Below, one piece after another: positions 1 through 4,992 of a stretch of DNA of 5,536 bases (position 1 is the first letter of the stretch; the number at the start of each line of letters is the position of its first letter). This DNA is from Marinosulfonomonas sp. (GTDB taxonomy: Bacteria > Pseudomonadota > Alphaproteobacteria > Rhodobacterales > Rhodobacteraceae). The stretch is taken from the NCBI GenBank assembly GCA_002732995.1, contig NVTS01000143.1, positions 1 to 5,536 of the forward strand, in the 5' to 3' direction. The position numbers were made by a program, and so were the translations under genes. Under the pieces are notes generated by a model that saw only the letters and a list, made by a program, of their open reading frames with translations, did no database searches and was not told where the DNA came from.

Positions 1-175
1 CATGATCGCGCGCCAACACCCCGCGCACGATATGGACGCCCATTTCATCACAGCTCTGGCGGATAATCTCGCGGATCCGCTCGCGCATCGGTCCCTGCAG
101 AACCTTGTAACGGTATTTTGTGACCCACACGACATGGAACCTGTGGTAAAATCGCGTGTGCGCGGATGAGGAAGA
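1..175 (-). CDS. tnpA: IS200/IS605-family Y1 (HUH) transposase TnpA, N-terminal part, start codon lost
   Basis: This minus-strand frame encodes 58 residues, including YHRFHVVWVTKYRYKVL and, near the edge, GVHIVRGVLARDH. These are the N-terminal strand and helix of the single-strand-specific Y1 transposases of IS200/IS605 elements, which cut and rejoin hairpin-marked DNA ends through an HUH motif and a tyrosine. The last complete residue (positions 2-4) is the expected first histidine of HUH. The second histidine and the catalytic tyrosine lie beyond the left edge. Two consecutive TGA codons precede the frame, and no ATG, GTG or TTG occurs before the conserved VVW. A competing frame begins with ATG at 179-177 but leaves the family sequence. 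Either one base was lost around 160-170, giving a dead copy, or the start lies in an unusual place. Family assignment is firm; functionality is doubtful. Confidence 0.75.
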
Positions 176-199
176 TCATCAGGAGATTCGCTGAAGCGG

Positions 200-216
200 A
201 CCGGCTGGAAGCCGGT
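200..216 (-). repeat. Subterminal hairpin of the IS200/IS605 left end
   Basis: A perfect 6-bp inverted repeat with a 5-base loop (ACCGGC, TGGAA, GCCGGT on the plus strand) lies about 25 bases upstream of the transposase reading frame. Y1 transposases recognise such subterminal hairpins on single-stranded DNA, so the position and size fit a left-end recognition structure. A smaller 4-bp stem (190-199) abuts it on the tnpA side. The hairpin is seen directly; its role is inferred. Confidence 0.55.
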
Positions 217-293
217 GGTTTATCTCCAATAGGTGGAAAATCAAAGCCAACCTAGACGTTCCCCTTGTTCCGGGTATGAAAACCTGTGTGGAA

Positions 294-327
294 AACATAT
301 CTACTAACCTAGTTTAGTAGATATGTT
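294..327. repeat. 14-bp perfect AT-rich inverted repeat with 6-base loop
   Basis: The arms 294-307 and 314-327 (AACATATCTACTAA and its exact reverse complement) are separated by the loop CCTAGT. The structure lies between the IS end and the terminator after dctM, outside any reading frame. As RNA it would be a long but weak stem with no U-tract beside it, so it is not an obvious intrinsic terminator. It could be a dimeric repressor or integrase-type site, part of the IS flank, or a second 3' processing hairpin for read-through dctM transcripts. I cannot assign a function. Confidence 0.6.
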
Positions 328-335
328 GAAATCAT

Positions 336-377
336 AAAAAACCCCGCTGAAACAATGGCTTCGGCGGGGTTTTCTCG
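336..377 (-). terminator. Intrinsic terminator of the dctPQM operon, probably bidirectional
   Basis: A 14-bp stem (338-351 with 360-373; one T-G wobble) has a C4GC/GCG4 core and an 8-base loop. Read on the minus strand it begins about 18 bases after the dctM stop codon and ends in a run of six T residues. On the plus strand the stem is followed by TTTTCTC, so it could also stop transcription arriving from the IS side. Stem, GC core, T-run and position make this a confident rho-independent terminator. Confidence 0.9.
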
Positions 378-390
378 TCTGAATACAACC

Positions 391-1785
391 CTAATTCGTT
401 ATGATTTCCGGTCCCATCACCGCGTTCGGCAGCACCGTCGATATCCACGGAATGTAGGTGATCATAATCAGGAACACAAATAGCACCGCCAAGAACGGCA
501 GCGCCGCTTTGACCACCCGCATCATCGGCATTCCGGCCACGCCTGATGTTACAAACAGGTTCAGGCCAACCGGCGGTGTGATCATGCCGATTTCCATATT
601 CACCACCATGATGATGCCCAGATGGATCGGATCGATCCCCAGCTCCATCGCAATCGGAAACACCAGAGGTGCCACGATCACCAACAGGCCGGATGGCTCC
701 ATGAATTGACCGCCAACCAGCAGGATCACGTTGACCACGATCAGAAACATCACCGGACCAAATCCCGCAGACAGCATCGCACGCGACACCTGCTGCGGGA
801 TTTGCTCGTCGGTTAGAACATGCTTCAGGATCAGCGCCATAGCGATCACAAACATCAGCGTCACTGTCAGCTTGCCAGCGTCCAGCAATGTGCGTTGGGT
901 GTCGCGGTGGAACATCGCGGTAAACAAGGCATGAGGTTTGCGCAACAGGCTGGATTTATCCTGCCCGTCCCGTGCCGCAAGCGGCCCCATATCGCGATAA
1001 ACGAAGCTGGCAACGATAAAGGCATAGATCGAGGCAACAGCAGCTGCTTCAGTCGGGGTAAAAATCGCTTTGGTAAGACCGGGTATGCCGTAAATCCCGA
1101 CCATAATGATCACGATCAGCATTAAACCCCAGAACGCATCCGCAAAGGCCCGCCCGATTTCGCGCCAACCGGCCCAATCGCCCGCAGGCATGTTCTTGAC
1201 CCGTGCCATGACATATATGGCAATCATCAACATCAGGCCCGCCATAATGCCGGGGATCACGCCCGCCAGAAACATCCGGCCAACCGACACTTCAACCGCC
1301 GCAGCATAAACCACCATCACGATCGAGGGCGGGATCAGAATGCCCAAGGTGCCCGCATTACAGATCACGCCTGCGGCAAAATCCTTGGTGTAACCCGCCT
1401 TGGTCATTGCCGCGATCACGATGGAGCCGATGGCCACCACGGTCGCGGGGGACGATCCTGACAGGGCTGCGAACATCATACAGGCAAACACACCCGCAAT
1501 CGCCAGCCCGCCGCGCAAATGCCCCACACAGGCGATGGAGAAACGGATGATCCGCAGGGCCACGCCGCCCGTCGACATAAACGATGAGGCCAGAATAAAA
1601 AACGGGATCGCCAGCAGGGTCGAGTGGCCTTCAAAGGCCGCAAACAAGGTTTGGGCGATCGAGGCGAGGGATGAATCCGAGAAGATCAGCAAGAACATCA
1701 CCGAGCTCATGCCCAGTGAAACAGCAATTGGCACACCGATCATCATCAGACCGATCACCATGGCAAACAGAAGGGCTACGGTCAT
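391..1785 (-). CDS. dctM: TRAP C4-dicarboxylate transporter, large permease subunit DctM
   Basis: The 464-residue, highly hydrophobic protein (about 12-13 membrane segments) belongs to the DctM family. In the inner membrane it moves the substrate released by the binding protein, normally driven by a sodium gradient. Family signatures are AALSGSSPATVVAIG (106-120), NAGTLGILIPPSIVMVVYA (143-161), FTPTEAAAVAS (242-252), GGQFMEPSGLLVI (358-370) and MEIGMITPPVGLNLFV (397-412). A hydrophilic loop at about 264-302 (RDMGPLAARDGQDKSS and onward) separates the two halves and makes the protein somewhat longer than a roughly 425-residue DctM. The ATG overlaps the dctQ stop as ATGA, and GGGGAG (1794-1799) stands 8 bases upstream, so translation is coupled to dctQ. 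It is the last gene of the operon; a terminator follows. The DctP and DctQ neighbours support a C4-dicarboxylate substrate. Confidence 0.96.
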   Translation of the reverse strand: MTVALLFAMVIGLMMIGVPIAVSLGMSSVMFLLIFSDSSLASIAQTLFAAFEGHSTLLAIPFFILASSFMSTGGVALRIIRFSIACVGHLRGGLAIAGVFACMMFAALSGSSPATVVAIGSIVIAAMTKAGYTKDFAAGVICNAGTLGILIPPSIVMVVYAAAVEVSVGRMFLAGVIPGIMAGLMLMIAIYVMARVKNMPAGDWAGWREIGRAFADAFWGLMLIVIIMVGIYGIPGLTKAIFTPTEAAAVASIYAFIVASFVYRDMGPLAARDGQDKSSLLRKPHALFTAMFHRDTQRTLLDAGKLTVTLMFVIAMALILKHVLTDEQIPQQVSRAMLSAGFGPVMFLIVVNVILLVGGQFMEPSGLLVIVAPLVFPIAMELGIDPIHLGIIMVVNMEIGMITPPVGLNLFVTSGVAGMPMMRVVKAALPFLAVLFVFLIMITYIPWISTVLPNAVMGPEIITN

Positions 1786-2456
1786 TGGGCATTCTCCCCA
1801 CGCGCTTGGCGCATTTCTTCAAGTTCATCCTCGACTTCGTGGCTGGCGATAAGGCGGTCCGTCTGGCCCTGCCAAATCGCGACACCCGCCTGAATGAACC
1901 GGAACAGCAGCAGCCCCATCGAAATCGGCAGCACCATATAAGGCACCATGCGCGGCAGTTTTTCATAAGGCACGCCCTCGTTAAACACGCCCGCCATCCA
2001 GTTCAAAAATGCCGGGTGCGGAATGTCGTTGGTTTCAAACCAGCCCTGCCCGCGATATGTCTGTTGAAATCCGGTGGGGAACCAGCGCCCTTCGGTGCGG
2101 GGCAGATTGGCGAAATTGGCCCAGTAATCCCACGCGCCTTTTAGTAAAAGCAACGTGAAGGCAATACAGATCGTCACCGCCACCAGCGCAAAAACCTTGC
2201 GGATGTGGTCGGGCAGGATGTTGATCAACGCGTCCACCCCCAAATGGGTGCCCTTTTTAACCGCATAGGGCGCGCCCAGCAGCACCAGCCAGGCGAACAT
2301 GAATACGGTCAGTTCCAGTGCCCACAGAATGTTGGAGTTGAAGACGTAGCGCGCAATCACGTTGGCGAATGTCAGCAGCGTCATGGCACCCAGAAGGGCT
2401 GCGATCAGCGTCTCTTCTATGCGGTCGATTAAGCTTGTCTGATGATGTTCATGCAT
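1782..2456 (-). CDS. dctQ: TRAP C4-dicarboxylate transporter, small membrane subunit DctQ
   Basis: A DctQ-family integral membrane protein of 224 residues; it pairs with DctM in the inner membrane and is required for transport. Four hydrophobic segments are visible (about 13-38, 46-66, 87-110, 169-189). The family core is NVIARYVFN, WALELTVFMFAWLVLLGAPYAVKKGTHLGVD. About 60 residues of polar, aromatic-rich sequence (ANLPRTEGRWFPTGFQQTY and onward) lie between segments three and four. That loop is longer than in minimal DctQ proteins and, as I recall, is typical of the Rhodobacter C4-dicarboxylate type. The tail is charged (EVEDELEEMRQARGE). Start: GTG (2459) is followed directly by ATG (2456). 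GGAGG at 2465-2469 lies 5 bases from GTG and 8 from ATG, so I chose ATG; GTG would add one residue. The stop overlaps the dctM start. Confidence 0.94.
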   Translation of the reverse strand: MHEHHQTSLIDRIEETLIAALLGAMTLLTFANVIARYVFNSNILWALELTVFMFAWLVLLGAPYAVKKGTHLGVDALINILPDHIRKVFALVAVTICIAFTLLLLKGAWDYWANFANLPRTEGRWFPTGFQQTYRGQGWFETNDIPHPAFLNWMAGVFNEGVPYEKLPRMVPYMVLPISMGLLLFRFIQAGVAIWQGQTDRLIASHEVEDELEEMRQARGENAQ

Positions 2457-2484
2457 CACGTCCCCCTCCCCTGAAATGTGGTGT

Positions 2485-2516
2485 TGCGCGCGGCCCTCTT
2501 GGCGGGGCCGCGCGCA
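2485..2516 (-). repeat. 12-bp GC-rich perfect hairpin between dctP and dctQ
   Basis: The arms 2485-2496 and 2505-2516 (TGCGCGCGGCCC and its exact complement) enclose an 8-base loop. The structure fills most of the 76-base gap between the dctP stop and the dctQ start. Transcribed, it would be a very stable stem beginning about 17 bases after the dctP stop. No T-run follows it, so it is not a complete intrinsic terminator. The likely role, inferred, is to protect the 3' end of dctP mRNA or partly attenuate transcription, so that the periplasmic receptor is made in excess over DctQM. Confidence 0.75.
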
Positions 2517-2532
2517 TTCTTAAGATGTCGAC

Positions 2533-3534
2533 TTACATCGAGTCATTGATCGCCTGGGCCGCATCAATTGCGTCTTGGCCTACGTCGTCAACGAACTGAT
2601 CCCAAACAGGCATCATCACATCAACCCATGCCTGGCGTTGGTCCGCGTCCAGCACACGGATGGTGCCGCCTGCCGCAATGATCGACGCTTTGGCAGCTTC
2701 GTTCACAGCAAAGGCTTCGGCGTTACGGGTTGTGGTCACTTCGCCAATAATGGTCAGCAGTTGGTCACGCACATCGGCGTCTAGGCTGGCCAGCCAATCC
2801 ACATTGGTCACCACCAGATAGTCGATGATACCGTGGTTGGTTTCGGTCACGCCGTCCTGAACTTCAAAGAACTTTTTGCCAAAGATGTTGGACCAGGTGT
2901 TTTCCTGACCATCGACAACGCCCTGTTGCAGCGCGCCGTAAACCTCGGAGAACGCCATTTTCTGCGGCGAGCCGCCGATGGCTTCCATTTGGGCAACCAG
3001 AACGTCGCTGGATTGCACGCGGAATTTCAGACCGTTTGCGTCCGATGGCGCGATCAGCGGTACATTTGCCGACAATTGTTTCAGGCCATTGTGCCAGAAC
3101 GCCAGCCCTTGCAGACCACGGTCTTGCATGGAATCCAGCAGTGCCTGACCTTCTACGCCGGTTTGGAACGCATCAACCGCATCCATGCTTTCAAACATGA
3201 AAGGCAGATCGAACAGGCGGAATTTTTTGGTGAATTTTTCAAACTTTGACAGCGATGGTGCGGCCAGTTGAACGTCGCCCTGAAGCATGGCTTCCAGAAC
3301 TTTATTGTCATCATAAAGGGTCGAGTTTGGATAGATTTCCATACATGCCTTGCCGTTCATTTCGGCATTTACACGTTCAGCCAACAGGGTCGCCGCGATC
3401 CCTTTAGGGTGCTTGTCGGTGTTGGTCACGTGGGCAAATTTAATTACAACTTCGCCTTCTTCGCAGGACGCGCTTGCGGCTTGTGCACTAAAGGACAGGG
3501 CCACAGCAACTGTGGCAACAGTCAGGAATTTCAT
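2533..3534 (-). CDS. dctP: TRAP C4-dicarboxylate-binding periplasmic protein DctP
   Basis: The 333-residue extracytoplasmic receptor captures C4-dicarboxylates in the periplasm and delivers them to DctQM. A Sec signal peptide covers about residues 1-19 or 1-22 (MKFLTVATVAVALSFSAQA, then ASA). The mature part shows the DctP-family fold: FAHVTNTDKHPKG (33-45), STLYDDNKVLEAMLQGDVQL (71-90), FRLFDLPFMFE (105-115), GLKFRVQSSDVLVAQMEAIG (168-187) and AFSEVYGALQQGVVDGQEN (194-212). R172 in KFRVQ is the arginine that clamps a substrate carboxylate in this family. Cys24 and Cys64 could form a disulfide. Start chosen at 3534 rather than 3591: it gives the signal peptide at the N-terminus and has GGAGGAG 6 bases upstream; the upstream extension looks non-coding. 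Succinate, fumarate or malate are the likely ligands, supported by the adjacent dctBD, but specificity is not proved by sequence. Confidence 0.95.
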   Translation of the reverse strand: MKFLTVATVAVALSFSAQAASASCEEGEVVIKFAHVTNTDKHPKGIAATLLAERVNAEMNGKACMEIYPNSTLYDDNKVLEAMLQGDVQLAAPSLSKFEKFTKKFRLFDLPFMFESMDAVDAFQTGVEGQALLDSMQDRGLQGLAFWHNGLKQLSANVPLIAPSDANGLKFRVQSSDVLVAQMEAIGGSPQKMAFSEVYGALQQGVVDGQENTWSNIFGKKFFEVQDGVTETNHGIIDYLVVTNVDWLASLDADVRDQLLTIIGEVTTTRNAEAFAVNEAAKASIIAAGGTIRVLDADQRQAWVDVMMPVWDQFVDDVGQDAIDAAQAINDSM

Positions 3535-3570
3535 AAGGGTCTCCTCCCAGGTTTTGAGACATTGCATAGA

Positions 3571-3594
3571 TGTGTACCCGAAATCGGGCACGCA
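3571..3594. promoter_or_regulatory. 24-bp imperfect dyad in the dctP leader
   Basis: The core CCCGAAATCGGG (3577-3588) is a perfect dyad around a two-base centre. Outer arms TGTGT and CACGCA extend it, with 9 of 12 pairs matching by Watson-Crick over 24 bp. It ends 36 bases before the dctP start codon and would lie just downstream of the proposed promoter. It could be an operator, a further DctD-type site of degenerate form, or a short 5' hairpin in the leader mRNA. Confidence 0.4.
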
Positions 3595-3599
3595 TATGG

Positions 3600-3628
3600 A
3601 TCAGACCCCAGCGAGGTGCTTGGCTCAA
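3600..3628 (-). promoter_or_regulatory. Candidate sigma-70-type promoter for dctPQM
   Basis: On the minus strand TTGAGC (3623-3628, -35) and TCTGAT (3600-3605, -10) are separated by exactly 17 bases, each box matching consensus at 4 of 6 positions. Transcription would start near 3593, giving a leader of about 60 bases. No GG-N10-GC sigma-54 core was found by eye in this gap. Such hexamers occur by chance, so this is a proposal that fits the lack of a sigma-54 contact loop in DctD. Confidence 0.35.
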
Positions 3629-3669
3629 GAAAAACTTCACAGAGGTGCTACATTGGGGAATTGCCTTAC

Positions 3670-3684
3670 TTAACCAATGGTTAA
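3670..3684. promoter_or_regulatory. 15-bp perfect palindrome, possible operator
   Basis: TTAACCA, a central A, then TGGTTAA form a perfect dyad lying 42 bases upstream of the candidate -35 box and downstream of the DctD-like sites. Size and place suit a dimeric regulator. It has no T-run or GC core, so it is unlikely to terminate dctD transcription. No known regulator was recognised. Confidence 0.35.
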
Positions 3685-3714
3685 CAGGCTTGTCGGTCAA
3701 CAGCATGCGTCAGG

Positions 3715-3732
3715 GTGGCGGGATTTCACACA
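3715..3732 (-). promoter_or_regulatory. Weak second DctD-like binding site
   Basis: The minus strand here reads TGTGTGAAATCCCGCCAC, matching the Rhizobium DctD palindrome (TGTGCGGAAATCCGCACA, from memory) at 11 of 18 positions. Its centre is 33 bp, about three helical turns, from the stronger site. The tandem strong/weak arrangement resembles the Rhizobium dctA upstream activating sequence. On its own the match would not be convincing. Confidence 0.3.
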
Positions 3733-3746
3733 ACCGAAACGATGCA

Positions 3747-3766
3747 CTGTGCGGTTTTCCACACAG
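3747..3766 (-). promoter_or_regulatory. Candidate DctD-binding palindrome upstream of dctP
   Basis: On the minus strand TGTGTGGAAAACCGCACA (3748-3765) agrees at 16 of 18 positions with the Rhizobium DctD recognition palindrome as I remember it (TGTGCGGAAATCCGCACA), and the flanking bases extend the dyad. It lies immediately after the dctD stop codon, about 120 bp upstream of the proposed dctP -35. DctD here retains a canonical Fis-type helix-turn-helix, so this is the most likely place for it to bind. No binding data can be inferred. Confidence 0.55.
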
Positions 3767-3768
3767 AT

Positions 3769-4992
3769 TCAGCGAAACCCGTCAGGCCGAATCCCGTATT
3801 TTGCCAGCTTGTCGTAAAAGGTTTTGCGCGGCAGTTTCAGCCCCCTAGCTGCCTCGCTTGCATTGCCGTTATGGCGCTGCAAGGCTTCCGCCAACAACGA
3901 GCGTTCAACCTGTGCCAGTTGATCACTCAACCCCGGTTCGGCCTCTTCTTCGCCTTCGCCCAACGCAAGCGCAAACCGCATTGCCGTATTCATCAAGGCC
4001 CGCGCATTGCCGGGCCAGTCTTGGGCCATCAGCCGGGAAATCAGGGCGGGCGTGATGTCGGGCAATGGCAGGGCCGCTTGCTCGCAGGCAATGGCAACGT
4101 AATGGCGAAACAGCACCCCGATATCTTCGGGTCTTTCGCGCAGGCTGGGAATGCGCACACCCGTCACAGCCAATTTGTAATACAGATCGTGATTGAACCG
4201 CCCCGCCGCAACCTCCTCGCTCAAATCACGGTAACTGCCCGCCAACACCCGCACACCACAGCTTTTCTCAAGGCATTCGGTCAGGGCAAACTGTGCCGAC
4301 GGGATAAGCGCCGCCACCTCGTCCAGAAACAGGCTGCCACCATCGGCCCCTGCCAATGCCTCGGCCAAACTATCAGACGTGAGCGATGCCGCTGCCGTTT
4401 TCACAAATGGCCCGTCCGAGACAGCCGACAAAAGATGGATCACCTCGGCGATCTTGGAGGTGCCCGTGCCCGGAGCACCACTGATCAGAACCTCGGCCCC
4501 CGTGCGTGCCACCGCCCGCACGTTCATGCGCAGTTCTTCGGATAATGCCGATGTGCCAAACAGCATCCGCGCCGCGGCATCCCCGGTTTCCAACTGGCGT
4601 TTCAGGTGCCGGTTTTCCAGCACCAGCGCGCGGGTTTTCTGCGCCCGTTCCACCACTGCCAACAAATCCTTTGGCGCACAGGGTTTTTCCAGAAAATCAA
4701 ACGCACCAGCACTGATCCCCTTGACGGCCATCGGGATGTCGCCCTCGCCGGTCAACAGGATCACCGGCAGGTCCGCATCCATGCTGCGCACATATTCCAG
4801 TAGCGCAAAACCATCCTTGCCGGGCATCCGGATATCGCTGATCACCACCCCGTTAAAGTCTGCACTAATGTGGTCCTTGGCCTCGATATAACTGCCCGCA
4901 AGGATCGGCACCATATCGGCCAGCTCCAGCGTTTGCCCCAGCGCCTCGCGCACCGATGCGTCATCATCGACCAATAAAACCCGCATATTCAT
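3769..4992 (-). CDS. dctD: NtrC-family C4-dicarboxylate response regulator DctD, AAA+ domain degenerate
   Basis: The 407-residue regulator is phosphorylated by DctB and controls dicarboxylate uptake genes. The receiver (about 3-120) is intact: acidic DDD 9-11, phospho-acceptor D53 in SDIRMPG, T81, K103. The C-terminal Fis-type helix-turn-helix (about 375-402, NASEAARGLKLPRKTFYDKL) is close to classical DctD. The central AAA+ domain (about 145-340) keeps Walker B (GGSLFLDE, 218-225) and WPGN (326-329). Walker A reads GAPGTGTS (172-179) with threonine for lysine. The segment that should carry GAFTGA is absent (F196 to G218). The two arginine-finger positions are N267 and K273. Rhizobium DctD is about 460 residues; this protein is shorter. 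It probably acts without sigma-54. The ATG overlaps the dctB stop (ATGA); AAGGAGG (4997-5003) is 4 bases away, and a second ATG at 4986, 10 bases away, could serve instead. Confidence 0.9.
   Translation of the reverse strand: MNMRVLLVDDDASVREALGQTLELADMVPILAGSYIEAKDHISADFNGVVISDIRMPGKDGFALLEYVRSMDADLPVILLTGEGDIPMAVKGISAGAFDFLEKPCAPKDLLAVVERAQKTRALVLENRHLKRQLETGDAAARMLFGTSALSEELRMNVRAVARTGAEVLISGAPGTGTSKIAEVIHLLSAVSDGPFVKTAAASLTSDSLAEALAGADGGSLFLDEVAALIPSAQFALTECLEKSCGVRVLAGSYRDLSEEVAAGRFNHDLYYKLAVTGVRIPSLRERPEDIGVLFRHYVAIACEQAALPLPDITPALISRLMAQDWPGNARALMNTAMRFALALGEGEEEAEPGLSDQLAQVERSLLAEALQRHNGNASEAARGLKLPRKTFYDKLAKYGIRPDGFR

Larger units (their letters stand above)
1..260 (-). mobile_element. 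Left-end portion of an IS200/IS605-type element (right boundary approximate)
   Basis: The transposase fragment and the hairpin upstream of it (200-216) have the arrangement of an IS200/IS605 left end: tip, subterminal hairpin, then tnpA. These elements have no terminal inverted repeats and make no target duplication, so the outer tip cannot be placed from this copy alone. About 260 is a guess based on the usual few tens of bases between hairpin and tip. Whether a tnpB follows cannot be seen. Confidence 0.45.

Noticed and set aside
248..312. Repeated AACCTAG at 249-255 and 306-312 as possible direct repeats flanking an insertion
   Set aside because: Only seven bases, one copy is inside the inverted repeat, and IS200/IS605 elements do not make target duplications.
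1400..1852. Plus-strand open frame opposite the start of dctM
   Set aside because: Antisense shadow of two well-supported membrane protein genes; no ribosome site or family resemblance.
3535..3591. Upstream ATG giving DctP 19 extra residues
   Set aside because: It would bury the signal peptide inside the protein and lacks a ribosome binding site, whereas the start at 3534 has GGAGGAG at ideal spacing.
3663..3675. Possible sigma-54 -24/-12 element on the minus strand upstream of dctP
   Set aside because: The spacing is GG-N9-GC, not N10, and the surrounding bases do not fit TGGCACG/TTGCA; it overlaps the palindrome instead.
4170..4340. Possible frameshift explaining the short AAA+ domain of dctD
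   Set aside because: The frame is continuous, the sequence on both sides of the missing segment aligns in one frame, and the Walker A and arginine-finger changes are substitutions, not frame errors.
3715..4545. Long plus-strand open frame (276 codons) opposite dctD
   Set aside because: Low-complexity, His/Arg/Gln-rich translation with no recognisable domain; it is the antisense shadow of dctD and runs through the regulatory gap.
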